From Luteimonas yindakuii (GTDB taxonomy: Bacteria > Pseudomonadota > Gammaproteobacteria > Xanthomonadales > Xanthomonadaceae): a stretch of DNA of 64,000 nucleotides. Positions within the stretch are counted from its first letter, which is position 1. Every line of letters begins with the position of its first letter. The stretch lies in contig NZ_CP039383.2 of NCBI RefSeq assembly GCF_004803715.2, forward strand, positions 2,480,001 through 2,544,000, read 5' to 3'. Below are positions 31,370-40,069 of the stretch, in pieces. The position numbers and the translations under genes were made by a program. Under the pieces are notes generated by a model. It made no database searches. It was not told the DNA's origin and saw only the letters and a program-made list of their open reading frames with translations.

Positions 31370-31747
31370 TCAGGCGTACGGCGGACCGCGTGACCCCAGC
31401 CCGGTTGGATACCGACCGGCATCCCGTGCATCCGCACGCCGCAGCCCCGGTTTGTCCGGCGCCACCAGTGGCACCGCCACCAGTGCCCAGCGTGGCGCCG
31501 GCACCGCGCTTGCGAGCAGCGGGCAATAGCCACAGTCGGCGCTGGCGGTGTCCACGGGCAGCGACGGCTGCCGGGCACCATCGTCGGTGCCGGCGTGCGC
31601 CTGCCCGCCGGTCGCCACGCTCGCCATGTGCCCGGCATGTGCCGCGCCCGCACCGGCGATGCGACCGGCCGCCGGCAACAGCGCAAGCGACAACGCAGCA
31701 CCGAGTGCGAGGTGACAGATCCAGCGGTGGACGCGGCGACGGCTCAT
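31370..31747 (-). CDS. DUF2946-family exported protein
   Basis: The 125-aa product has an N-terminal signal or membrane segment (HLALGAALSLALLPAAGRI), His/Met/Gly-rich residues and the motif DCGYCPLLAS, the conserved Cys/Pro core of DUF2946. Members of this family are commonly encoded beside TonB-type copper receptors, which is the case here. I set the start at the ATG at 31747; the longer frame starts at a GTG inside the FNR box and is unlikely. The FNR-box centre is 45.5 bp upstream of this ATG, so the leader would be only a few bases. Confidence 0.8.
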   Translation of the reverse strand: MSRRRVHRWICHLALGAALSLALLPAAGRIAGAGAAHAGHMASVATGGQAHAGTDDGARQPSLPVDTASADCGYCPLLASAVPAPRWALVAVPLVAPDKPGLRRADARDAGRYPTGLGSRGPPYA

Positions 31748-31785
31748 CGTGGAGCGAGTCTGCGCGTGCGTCCGCGCCCCATTCA

Positions 31786-31799
31786 CTGATCTGGGTCAA
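31786..31799. promoter_or_regulatory. FNR-type box between the DUF2946 gene and nirK
   Basis: CTGATctggGTCAA lies between divergent genes. To the left the centre is 45.5 bp from the DUF2946 ATG. To the right it is 124.5 bp from the nirK ATG, and class II spacing would start nirK transcription near 31834 with an 83-nt leader. It may serve both directions. Confidence 0.72.
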
Positions 31800-31916
31800 G
31801 CGCCGATGCGGGTGCGTACGGTGCAGCGTCCGGCTTGACGCAGGTCATGGTCGTGAATGGGCGCGATCCCCACGATGCATTCCAGGCACCACGAACCCCA
31901 AGAAGGAAGCATCGAA

Positions 31917-33296
31917 ATGAAAGACCTGATCCTGCTGTTCGCCCTCGCGGCTGCCGCCGGCTTTACGCCGCAGGCGATCGCGGCGCGCGAGGCCGCCGCC
32001 GACGTGACCCCCGTCGCGGACATCACCTTCAGCATGCGCACCGAGATCTCCAACGGACAGCTGGTCTTCGTCGGCAATGCCGGCGCGATCAAGGACGTGG
32101 TGAACCCCGAACTCAGGGTGCCCGAAGGCGCGGTGGTGGCCATCACCGTGACCAACGGCGACGGCGCCATGCACGACATCGCGGTCCCGGATTTCGGCGT
32201 GCAGTCCGACCAGATCGTCGGCCAGGGCTCGTCGACCACCATCGTGTTCCGTGCCGCCAAGGCCGGCACCTTCGAATACGTCTGCACCATCCCCGGGCAC
32301 CGCGCCGCCGGCATGTTCGGCAAGCTGATCGTCGGCGACGTCGAGGAAGTGGTGAGCACCGCGGTCGACATCGCCAAGAACCCGATGGAGGTCGACACGC
32401 CGGTTGGCGATCGCGCGCCGCAGCACATCAGCTACGACCTGCTGACCACCGAGGTCGAGGGCCGGCTGTCGGATGGCAGCACGTACCGCTACTGGACCTT
32501 CAACGACACCGTACCGGGGCCGTTCCTGCGTATCCGCACGGGCGATACGGTCACCATCAACCTCAAGAACGCCGACGACAGCGTCAACATCCACTCGGTC
32601 GACTTCCACGCCGTGACCGGCCCCGGCGGCGGTGCCGCGGTGACCCAGGTCGCCCCCGGCCAGACCAAGAGCTTCACCTTCAAGGCGCTCAACCCGGGCC
32701 TGTACGTCTACCACTGCGCCACGCCGATGATCGCCCACCACATCTCCAACGGGATGTACGGGATGATCCTGGTGGAGCCGGAAGGTGGCCTGCCCGCGGT
32801 CGACCGCGAGTTCTACATCATGCAGGGCGAGCTCTACACCGCGCAGAAACACGGCTCGCGCGGGCTGCAGGAGTTCTCGGTGGACAAGCTGCTCGACGAG
32901 AACCCCGAACACCTGATGTTCAACGGCTCGATGGAGGCGTTGACCAAGACCTACCGGATGGAAGCCAACGTCGGCGAGACCGTGCGCATGTACTTCGGCG
33001 TCGGCGGACCCAACCTGATCTCCAGCTTCCACGTGATCGGCGAGGTCTTCGACCGGGTGTTCGACCAGGCCTCGCTGACGAGCCCGCCACTGACCGACGT
33101 GCAGACCACGCTGGTGGCACCGGGTGGTGCGACAGTGGTGGAGTTCAAGGTCGACTACCCCGGCAAGTACATCCTGGTCGACCACGCGCTCTCGCGCGCG
33201 GAGAAGGGCCTGGCGGGTTTCCTCCACGTCAACGGCGCGGCGGATCCGACGATCTTCAACACCAGCGAAGCGATCGACCACGCCTCGGGACACTGA
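31917..33296 (+). CDS. nirK: three-domain copper nitrite reductase (NirK with N-terminal cupredoxin)
   Basis: NirK reduces nitrite to NO in the periplasm. The 459-aa protein has a signal peptide, an extra N-terminal cupredoxin with its own type I ligands (His86, Cys123, His128, Met133), and then the two-domain NirK core. In the core, type I ligands are His226, Cys267, His275, Met280; type II ligands are His231, His266, His423; catalytic Asp229 and His372 are present. The 51-residue spacing of His372-His423 equals that of classical NirK. The shortened C267-H275 loop resembles AniA. The ATG at 31917 follows AAGGAAG; an in-frame start 20 codons upstream would spoil the signal peptide. Confidence 0.96.
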   Translation: MKDLILLFALAAAAGFTPQAIAAREAAADVTPVADITFSMRTEISNGQLVFVGNAGAIKDVVNPELRVPEGAVVAITVTNGDGAMHDIAVPDFGVQSDQIVGQGSSTTIVFRAAKAGTFEYVCTIPGHRAAGMFGKLIVGDVEEVVSTAVDIAKNPMEVDTPVGDRAPQHISYDLLTTEVEGRLSDGSTYRYWTFNDTVPGPFLRIRTGDTVTINLKNADDSVNIHSVDFHAVTGPGGGAAVTQVAPGQTKSFTFKALNPGLYVYHCATPMIAHHISNGMYGMILVEPEGGLPAVDREFYIMQGELYTAQKHGSRGLQEFSVDKLLDENPEHLMFNGSMEALTKTYRMEANVGETVRMYFGVGGPNLISSFHVIGEVFDRVFDQASLTSPPLTDVQTTLVAPGGATVVEFKVDYPGKYILVDHALSRAEKGLAGFLHVNGAADPTIFNTSEAIDHASGH

Positions 33297-33307
33297 GGCA
33301 GCCGGAC

Positions 33308-33338
33308 AACCGGGGCGCCTATGGGCGTCCCGGTTTTT
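33308..33338 (+). terminator. rho-independent terminator after nirK
   Basis: A GC-rich stem (AACCGGGGCGCC with GGGCGTCCCGGTT, one G-T pair and a 2-nt loop) is followed by TTTTTG, 12 bp after the nirK stop. It may also limit read-through from queC on the other strand less efficiently. Confidence 0.85.
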
Positions 33339-33344
33339 GTGTGC

Positions 33345-34004
33345 TCAGGCGTAGCGGGTCGGGTCGGCCAGGCCGGCGCCCGCGAACCCCTCGGCACGCA
33401 GGCGGCAGGCATCGCAGTCGCCACACGCACGGCCCTGCGCATCGGCGCGGTAGCACGACACCGTGGCGGCGAAATCCACGCCCAGGCGCACGCCTTCGGC
33501 GGCGATCTGCGCCTTGCTCATCCGCAGCAGCGGCGCATGCACGCGGATACCGGCACCTTCCACGCCGGCACGGGTGGCGAGATTGGCCAGCCGTTCGAAC
33601 GCCTCGATGAACTCCGGGCGGCAATCGGGGTAGCCGGAATAGTCGACGGCGTTGACCCCGCAGTAGATGTCGGCCGCGCCCAGTACCTCGGCCCAGCCCA
33701 GCGCGATCGACAGCATGATGGTGTTGCGCGCCGGCACGTAGGTCACCGGGATGCCGTCGCCACCGGCGGCGGGCACTTCGATGTCATCTGTCAGCGCGGA
33801 GCCGCCGATGCTGCGCAGGTCCACCGCGACCACCTTGTGCTCGACCGCGTCCGCGGCCATGCGCGCGGCGGCCTCCAGCTCCGAGGTATGGCGCTGGCCA
33901 TAGGCGACGCTGAGCGCATGCACCGCATGGCCGCGCTCGCGGGCGATGGCGAGGACGACGGCGGAATCCATGCCACCGGAAACGAGGACGACGGCTTTTT
34001 TCAT
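33345..34004 (-). CDS. queC: 7-cyano-7-deazaguanine synthase
   Basis: QueC converts 7-carboxy-7-deazaguanine to preQ0 using ATP and ammonia, in the queuosine pathway. The 219-aa protein begins [19 protein letters not shown], where SGGMDS is the ATP-pyrophosphatase loop. Near the C-terminus it has the zinc-binding Cys set CGDCDAC with an upstream Cys in VSCYRAD. The start is the ATG at 34004 (a longer open frame upstream is unsupported). It lies after queE on the same strand, separated by a 168-bp stretch of short repeats. Confidence 0.96.
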   Translation of the reverse strand: MKKAVVLVSGGMDSAVVLAIARERGHAVHALSVAYGQRHTSELEAAARMAADAVEHKVVAVDLRSIGGSALTDDIEVPAAGGDGIPVTYVPARNTIMLSIALGWAEVLGAADIYCGVNAVDYSGYPDCRPEFIEAFERLANLATRAGVEGAGIRVHAPLLRMSKAQIAAEGVRLGVDFAATVSCYRADAQGRACGDCDACRLRAEGFAGAGLADPTRYA

Positions 34005-34032
34005 GGGACTCGGGAATCGGAACTGGGCGAGG

Positions 34033-34162
34033 GTGATGCGTGATGGGTGAAAACGTGATTGGTAATCGTGATTCGTGATTCGTGATTCGAAAGAGCGTAC
34101 GGGCGGCGCAAGGCACACCGGGGGGGCGACGTCCGAATCACCAATCACCGATCACCAATCAC
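34033..34162. repeat. inverted arrays of a GTGATTC-type heptamer
   Basis: Eight units of about 7 bp run from 34033 to 34088 (GTGATGC, GTGATGG, GTGAAAAC, GTGATTG, GTAATC and three GTGATTC). Four units in the opposite orientation (GAATCAC, CAATCAC, CGATCAC, CAATCAC) follow at 34135-34162. The arrays could pair as a long imperfect hairpin with a 46-bp loop. They fill the queE-queC gap. Confidence 0.85.
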
Positions 34163-34172
34163 TGCTTAGCCA

Positions 34173-34859
34173 TCACCGCCCCGGCTCGTCATTCCACAAC
34201 AGCTTGTGCAGTTGCAGCTGGAAGCGCACCGGCAGGCGGTCGGCGACGATCCAGTCGGCCAGCGCGCCCGGATCGACCTCGCTCTTGCTGGGCGAGAACC
34301 ACACCTCGCAGCGTGCGGCCAGCGCGTGCTCATGGACGACGCCGCGCGCCCACTCGTAGTCGGCACGCGAGCAGATGACGAACTTCACCTGGTCGTGCGG
34401 GGTCAGCAGCGCGATGTTGGCCCAGTGGTTGCGGTGCACCTCGGCCGAGCCGGGGGTCTTGATGTCGAGCACGCGCGATACCCGCGGGTCGACCTCGCCG
34501 ATGTCGAGCGCGCCGGAGGTTTCCAGCGACACCGTGTAGCCGGCATCGCACAACCGGCGCAGCAGCCCGATGCAGCGCTTCTGCGCCAGCGGCTCGCCGC
34601 CGGTCACGCAGACGTGGCGCACGCCGTGCGAGGCGACCTCGGCGAGGATCGCGTCGATCCCATGCCATTCGCCGCCATGGAAGGCGTAGGCGGTATCGCA
34701 GTACTGGCAGCGCAGCGGACAGCCGGTCAGGCGCACGAACACCGTCGGCCAGCCGGCATCGCGGGCCTCGCCCTGCAACGACAGGAAGATCTCGGTGATG
34801 CGCAGCCGGTCGGCCACCGGCGCGGCGGCTTCGGAGGCGGCGGGAATCATGGGCGGCAT
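34173..34859 (-). CDS. queE: 7-carboxy-7-deazaguanine synthase
   Basis: QueE is a radical SAM enzyme that makes 7-carboxy-7-deazaguanine for queuosine synthesis, the step before QueC. The 228-aa protein has the CPLRCQYCDT cluster motif (C-x3-C-x2-C), SLQGEARDAGWPTVFVRL before it, and the CVTGGEPLAQ SAM-binding segment. It is upstream of queC on the minus strand. Confidence 0.95.
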   Translation of the reverse strand: MPPMIPAASEAAAPVADRLRITEIFLSLQGEARDAGWPTVFVRLTGCPLRCQYCDTAYAFHGGEWHGIDAILAEVASHGVRHVCVTGGEPLAQKRCIGLLRRLCDAGYTVSLETSGALDIGEVDPRVSRVLDIKTPGSAEVHRNHWANIALLTPHDQVKFVICSRADYEWARGVVHEHALAARCEVWFSPSKSEVDPGALADWIVADRLPVRFQLQLHKLLWNDEPGR

Positions 34860-34877
34860 TGTAGCCGCCGGGCGTGC

Positions 34878-34896
34878 GCCGGGCCTGAAGCCCGGC
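34878..34896 (-). terminator. hairpin between cpoB and queE
   Basis: A 7-bp perfect stem GCCGGGC-CTGAA-GCCCGGC lies between the cpoB stop and the queE start. No T-run follows, so a terminator role is uncertain. Confidence 0.35.
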
Positions 34897-34900
34897 TGCG

Positions 34901-35707
34901 TCAGCGCAGTCGGCTGAGCTGGATCGCGCGCAGGCGGTCGTCGGCGGTGCGCGCGGCGTCGGTGCCGGGATAGCGCTTGCCAACGTTGCCCAGGGTGGCT
35001 TCGGCGGCGTCGAGATCACGCAGGCCGTACTGCGACAGGCCGACCTTCAGCAGCGCGCCCGGCGCCTTGTCGCTGTCGGGAAAACGGCCGATCAGCGCCT
35101 GGAACTGCTGCTGGGCCAGTTCGTAGTTCTGGGTGGCGTAATAGCTCTCGCCCAGCCAGTACAGCGCGTTGGCCGCGTAGGCCCCATCCGGGTACTGGCC
35201 GAGGAAATCCTGGAACAGGTTGGCCGCGTCGGCATAACGGCCGCCGCGCAGGGCGTCGAATGCGCCCTCGTAGGCCGCACGTTCGTCGGCCGGGGCGGCC
35301 GCACGCGGTGAAGGAACGTTCCGCGGCGGAGGCGCGGGCAGCACGCCGCCGGCATTGCCGGCAGGCGCACCGGTGGATGCCTGCGGCGGATCGGGCAGGG
35401 TCGCGCCCGTGCCGCCAGTCCCGCTCTCGATGCGGTTGAGGCGTCCGTCGATATCGAGGTACTGCGCGCGCGAGGTCGACTTCAGCTGCTCGTTCTGCTG
35501 TTGCAGGTCCTCGAGTTGCGAACGCAACGCCTGCACCTCGCCACGCAACTGCGTGAGCTGGTTGAGCAGGTCCATGTTGCCCTGGTTGGCGGCGGCCTGC
35601 TGTTCAAGCACGGCCACGCGATCGGCCAGGCTTGCGCGCTGGCCGAATGCGGGCGCGGCCGCCACAAGGGCGGCCGCGACCAGGGTGGATACGATCAGTC
35701 CACGCAT
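34901..35707 (-). CDS. cpoB: Tol-Pal associated protein CpoB (YbgF)
   Basis: CpoB is a periplasmic protein that coordinates outer-membrane constriction with peptidoglycan synthesis through TolA and PBP1B. The 268-aa product has a signal peptide ending ...AAPAFGQ, an N-terminal coiled coil (about residues 25-85) that trimerises, a Pro/Ala-rich linker and a C-terminal TPR domain (AYEGAFDALRGGRYADAA and repeats). It ends the Tol-Pal gene cluster. The start overlaps the pal stop region; I preferred the ATG at 35707 to a TTG three codons upstream. Confidence 0.93.
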   Translation of the reverse strand: MRGLIVSTLVAAALVAAAPAFGQRASLADRVAVLEQQAAANQGNMDLLNQLTQLRGEVQALRSQLEDLQQQNEQLKSTSRAQYLDIDGRLNRIESGTGGTGATLPDPPQASTGAPAGNAGGVLPAPPPRNVPSPRAAAPADERAAYEGAFDALRGGRYADAANLFQDFLGQYPDGAYAANALYWLGESYYATQNYELAQQQFQALIGRFPDSDKAPGALLKVGLSQYGLRDLDAAEATLGNVGKRYPGTDAARTADDRLRAIQLSRLR

Positions 35708-35712
35708 GCCGA

Positions 35713-36225
35713 TCAACGGGCGGTGTACACGATCTCGACGCGACGGTTGCGGGCCCAGCAGTCTTCGCTGGTCTCGGTGCAGACCGGGCGCTCTTCGCCG
35801 TAGCTCACGACGGTCAGCTGGGTGCCCGAGCCACCGCTGGCCTGCAGGGCCGACGACACGGCGTTGCCGCGGCGCTCACCCAGGCCAAGGTTGTACTCAC
35901 GGCTGCCGCGCTCGTCGGCATTGCCTTCCATCGTGATGCGGGCCGACGGGCGGTCGCGCAGGTACTTGGCGTGGCAGGCCATGGCCGCCTGGAACTCGGG
36001 ACGCAGCGATTCCTGGTCGAAATCGAAGTAGACCACGCGCTGGCGCAGGCAGGCATCGGTATCAAGATCTTCCGGGCCATAGGCGCCGCTGGTCGGCTGC
36101 TGCGGCTGGGTCACGGTGCTGGTGCCGGGGGTGGTGGTCTGCGGCTCTTCCTTGACGCGCTTGGAGCAGCCGACAACGGCAACACACAATGCAGCGGCGA
36201 GCAGGACTCGGGTGGTGATGTTCAT
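35713..36225 (-). CDS. pal: peptidoglycan-associated lipoprotein Pal
   Basis: Pal is an outer-membrane lipoprotein that binds peptidoglycan and TolB. The 170-aa product has a lipobox (VAVVGC, Cys20), a Thr/Pro/Gln-rich linker and an OmpA-like domain with VYFDFDQESLRPEF, ITMEGNADERGSREYNLGLG and NRRVEI. It follows tolB by 63 bp in the minus-strand order. Confidence 0.97.
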   Translation of the reverse strand: MNITTRVLLAAALCVAVVGCSKRVKEEPQTTTPGTSTVTQPQQPTSGAYGPEDLDTDACLRQRVVYFDFDQESLRPEFQAAMACHAKYLRDRPSARITMEGNADERGSREYNLGLGERRGNAVSSALQASGGSGTQLTVVSYGEERPVCTETSEDCWARNRRVEIVYTAR

Positions 36226-36288
36226 CTCGTCGTTCCCTAGGTGGTGGTTCAGGCGGTTCAGATTGATTGAGTGGATGTGCAGGCCGCG

Positions 36289-37608
36289 TCAGCGCTGTTC
36301 ACGGTAAGGTCCCCATGCCGGTTCGCGGACGTCACCGTCCGCAAGCACCAGCCTTTGACGGACCCGTCCGTCTGCCGAAACGGCATACAGCACTCCCCGC
36401 CGCCCCTCGCGTGCCGCATACAGGATCATGCTGGCGTTCGGAGCGAAGCTCGGCGATTCGTCGAGCGACCCCGGCGACAGCGTGGACCAGCGAGGACTCC
36501 CCAGGCTGCGATCCAGCACGGCGATACGGTACACGTTACCTGAACCTTGTGCCACGGCGATCTTGTGGCCGTCGTACGACACGCTGGGATCGGCGTTGTA
36601 GTTGCCCTGGAACGTCACCCGCGTGGCGCTGCCTCCGCTTGCGGGCACCTGGTAGACCTGCGGGCGGCCGCCGCGATCGGAGGTGAAGTAGACGCTGCCG
36701 CCGTCGTGGCTCCAGGCCGGCGAGGTGTCGATGCCGAAGTGGTTGGTGAGCTGGGTCAGCGCCTTGCTGCCGAGGTCCATCACGTAGATCTCGGGGTTGC
36801 CGCTGCGCGACAGCGTCAGCGCCAGCCGTCGGCCGTCGGGCGAGAACGCCGGCCCGGAGTTGATGCCGCGGAAGCTGGACACCAGTTCGCGGCCGCCGGT
36901 GTTGATGTCCTGGATATAGATCGAGGAATTGCGGCGCTCGAAGCTGACATAGGCGAGCTTGCTGCCATCGGGACTCCACGAGGGCGACAGCAGCGGCTCG
37001 TTGGAGCGCACCACGGTCTGCGGGTTGTGCCCGTCCGAATCGGCGACGATCAGTGCATAGCGCGCGTTTTCGCCGACGCCGGTCTGGGTGACATAGGCGA
37101 TCCGGGTCCAGAAGGCACCGCGCACGCCGAGGATCTTCTCGTAGACCGCATCGGCGATCTGGTGGGCAACGTCGCGCATCGAGCCCGAGCGCGCGGTCAT
37201 CGCCATGCCGACCAGGCGCTCCTGCTTGGCGACGTCGAACAGCTCGTACTCGACGCGGTAGGCGCCGGCGCCGGCATCCAGCACGCGCCCGACTACCAGG
37301 AAGTCCTGCCGCAGCACGCGCCAGGTCGGGTACTGCACCTCGCTGCCGCGGGTCGGGCGTTCGACGATGTCGCGCTCGGGCAGGGTGCGGAACTGGCCGG
37401 AGCGGTCGAGGTCGGCGCGGATCACCGCGGCGATGTCGGTATCCGGCGCGCTGCCGGAGCCCTGGTAGGGCATCGGCACCACCGCGATCGGCAGCGCCGA
37501 GGCATGACCGCCGACGATGTCGATCTCGAGGCCCTGCTGCTGGGCCGCGGCGAGCGACGGCAGGAACAATGCGAGCAGGAGCAGCAGGCAACGTGTCATC
37601 GGTTTCAT
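36289..37608 (-). CDS. tolB: Tol-Pal system beta propeller protein TolB
   Basis: TolB is the periplasmic partner of Pal and TolA. The 439-aa product has a signal peptide (CLLLLLALFLPSLAAAQQQ), an N-terminal alpha/beta domain and a six-bladed propeller with repeated motifs such as SPSWSPDGSKLAYVS, GPAFSPDGRRLALTLS and SPAWSHDGGSVYFTS. It lies between tolA and pal. Confidence 0.97.
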   Translation of the reverse strand: MKPMTRCLLLLLALFLPSLAAAQQQGLEIDIVGGHASALPIAVVPMPYQGSGSAPDTDIAAVIRADLDRSGQFRTLPERDIVERPTRGSEVQYPTWRVLRQDFLVVGRVLDAGAGAYRVEYELFDVAKQERLVGMAMTARSGSMRDVAHQIADAVYEKILGVRGAFWTRIAYVTQTGVGENARYALIVADSDGHNPQTVVRSNEPLLSPSWSPDGSKLAYVSFERRNSSIYIQDINTGGRELVSSFRGINSGPAFSPDGRRLALTLSRSGNPEIYVMDLGSKALTQLTNHFGIDTSPAWSHDGGSVYFTSDRGGRPQVYQVPASGGSATRVTFQGNYNADPSVSYDGHKIAVAQGSGNVYRIAVLDRSLGSPRWSTLSPGSLDESPSFAPNASMILYAAREGRRGVLYAVSADGRVRQRLVLADGDVREPAWGPYREQR

Positions 37609-37709
37609 CTAGGCACCTGGTCTTGAAGGAAAGGCTTCGCATCCGCGTGCACGGAAGCGCTCGACAGCTTGGCCGCGCGACCCGAAGCGTCCGGTGAACA
37701 CGCGACGGG

Positions 37710-38683
37710 TCATCGATCCTGGGCGGTGAAGTTGAGGTTGAGGCGGCGGTTGAACACCGATTCGAAGCCCGCGTACGGCAGCGGCGCGGCGCGGCGCACC
37801 GCGGCCTCGACCGAACGGCGGCCCAGCGCGTCGTACGGGCAGGCGGCGTCGAACTCGACGTTCATCACCTCGCCGCCGGGCAGCTGGGTGATGTAGATGC
37901 GGCAGCGCTGGCCGATCGCCACGTTGTCGGGCCGGGTCCATTCGCGGGCGATCGCCTCCTGCAGCGCGGCGGCGTACTTCGCCGCGAGGTCGCTGCTGCC
38001 GTCGGGACGCCCGGGCGGCGGACTCGCGGCCGGCGCCGATGCAGCTTCGGCGGCCTGGCGGGCGCGCGCGTCGGCGATCTGCTTGAGGCGTTGTTCGGCC
38101 TGCTCGGCCTCGCGGCGGATGCGCTCGCGCTCGGCCTGCAGCTTGCGCAGTTCCTCCTGGCGCTGCTGCTGGGCCAGCCGCCGACGCTGCTCGGCCTCTT
38201 CCTGGCGCTTGCGTTCGGTCAGGTCGAGCTGCTCCTGGCGACGACGTTCCTCCTGCTCGCGCTCCGCCCTGAGCTCGGACTCGGCCTCGCGGCGCGCGGC
38301 ATCCTGGTCGACAGTGTCCGGTTCGGGCACGCGCTCCTGCGGACGCGGCTGTGGCGCGACCTCGGCATCCTCCGGCACCGGTGCCGGCAGCGGCTGCGGC
38401 GGCGGTGCGGCCTCCTCTTCCACCGGCTCGGATTCCGGTTCCGGCAGTGGCTCGGGCTGCGGCGGCGGATCCGGCAGCGGCGCGGGCTCGGCGGTCAGCG
38501 CCCGGCGCTGCGCGGCGGTCAGCGCATCGGGATCGATGATGTCGGCGGTCACCGGCGAGCCGAACGCGGGTTCGGCCCGGCGCTGGGTCCAGTCGAGGCC
38601 GAACACCAGTAGCAGGACCAGCAGGACATGCAGGCCCAGCGCGAGGACGACCGCCTGGACCGTATCGGCGCGCTGCTGCCGCA

Positions 38684-38684
<1 letters not shown>
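37710..38684 (-). CDS. tolA: TolA, envelope-spanning Tol protein
   Basis: TolA links the TolQR motor in the inner membrane to Pal/TolB. The 324-aa protein has one N-terminal membrane helix (about residues 10-30), a Pro/Glu-rich segment, a long charged helical domain rich in R, E, Q and A (about 120-215), and the C-terminal TolA/TonB domain (CRIYITQLPGGEVMNVEF, ALGRRSVEAAVRRA). It starts 1 nt inside the tolR stop and is followed by tolB after 101 bp. Confidence 0.96.
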
Positions 38685-39118
<434 letters not shown>

Positions 39119-39186
39119 GGGGGTGGTCCTCGCAATCGGGGCGGTTCAGCGCGCCGGCAGCCAACGTGCCGGCGGCGCGCGCGGGG

Positions 39187-39975
39187 TCAGGCCTCGCTCG
39201 ACTGCCGCTCGAGGATCGACGAGAACTCTTCGGAGAACGCCTCGTACCGGCTGGCGATGCGCTCCACCCGGGTGGCGAAGCGGTTGTACGCCCACACCGC
39301 CGGGATCGCGGCGAACAGGCCCATCGCGGTGGCGATCAGCGCCTCGGAGATGCCGGGCGCGACGGTGGCAATGGTGGCCTCGCGCACATTGGCCAGGCCG
39401 TGGAACGAAATCATGATGCCCCACACCGTGCCGAGCAGGCCGACATAGGGCGCGATCGAGCCGACGTTGGCGAGGAACTCGAGGTTCTGTTCGAGGCCAT
39501 CGATCTCGCGCGAACCGGCCACGCGCATGCCGCGCTGTGCGGCTTCCAGCCGCGAGCGGCTGTCGACGCTGCGGCGCGGGCGTGCGTACTCGCGGAAACC
39601 GGATTCGAAGATCGCTTCCAGGCCCTCGATCTCGCGGTTGCGTTCGGTGGCCGCGGCGTGCAGCTTGGTCAGCTCGGCGCCCGACCAGAAACGTTCCTCG
39701 AAGCGGTCGGCTTCCTTGGTGGCGCGGTCGAGCAGGCGCTTCTTGCGGAAGATGATCACCCACGAGGCGATCGACGCGAACAGCAGCAGCAGCATCACCA
39801 GCTGCACCGGGATCGAGGCGTGGAGGATGAGGCTCCAGACGTCCAGGTCGGTGGGCAGCGCGCCTGCGGCAGCGGCGGCATCGGCACCCGCGGGCAGCGC
39901 CTCGGCGGTGGCGGCCGCGTCTTCGGCCAGCGGCTCGACCTGGGTGGCCTGCAGCAACATCGTCAATGGGGTCAT
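39187..39975 (-). CDS. tolQ: TolQ, Tol-Pal motor subunit
   Basis: TolQ is the three-helix MotA/TolQ/ExbB proton-channel subunit of the Tol machine. The 262-aa product has a first membrane helix near residue 55 ([17 protein letters not shown]) and the conserved pair of C-terminal helices ([15 protein letters not shown] and [20 protein letters not shown]). The ATG at 39975 has a GGAG 7 nt upstream; a start ten codons upstream lacks support. The first 40 residues are Ala-rich and longer than in E. coli. Confidence 0.95.
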   Translation of the reverse strand: MTPLTMLLQATQVEPLAEDAAATAEALPAGADAAAAAGALPTDLDVWSLILHASIPVQLVMLLLLFASIASWVIIFRKKRLLDRATKEADRFEERFWSGAELTKLHAAATERNREIEGLEAIFESGFREYARPRRSVDSRSRLEAAQRGMRVAGSREIDGLEQNLEFLANVGSIAPYVGLLGTVWGIMISFHGLANVREATIATVAPGISEALIATAMGLFAAIPAVWAYNRFATRVERIASRYEAFSEEFSSILERQSSEA

Positions 39976-40069
39976 GCATCCACTCCGGTTTGATCGGTTC
40001 GACACACGGCGGCGCCGCGCATCCCTGTCTGTCGGGCCGTGCCGCGTCCTGCGGCATGACCGTGCTCAC

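Noticed and set aside
31748..31786. A longer start for the DUF2946 protein
   Set aside because: The start would be a GTG inside the FNR-type box, and the extra residues disturb the signal segment.
31857..31916. An upstream in-frame ATG for nirK
   Set aside because: It would put 20 extra residues before the signal peptide, and the ribosome binding site is in front of the ATG at 31917.
12850..33296. The respiration cluster considered as a mobile island
   Set aside because: A tRNA gene lies at its left edge, but there is no integrase, no direct repeat of the tRNA end was found at the right edge, and codon use looks like the neighbours.
34033..34162. Heptamer arrays considered as iterons of a replication origin
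   Set aside because: There is no replication initiator gene or DnaA boxes nearby, and the arrays lie within a housekeeping gene pair.
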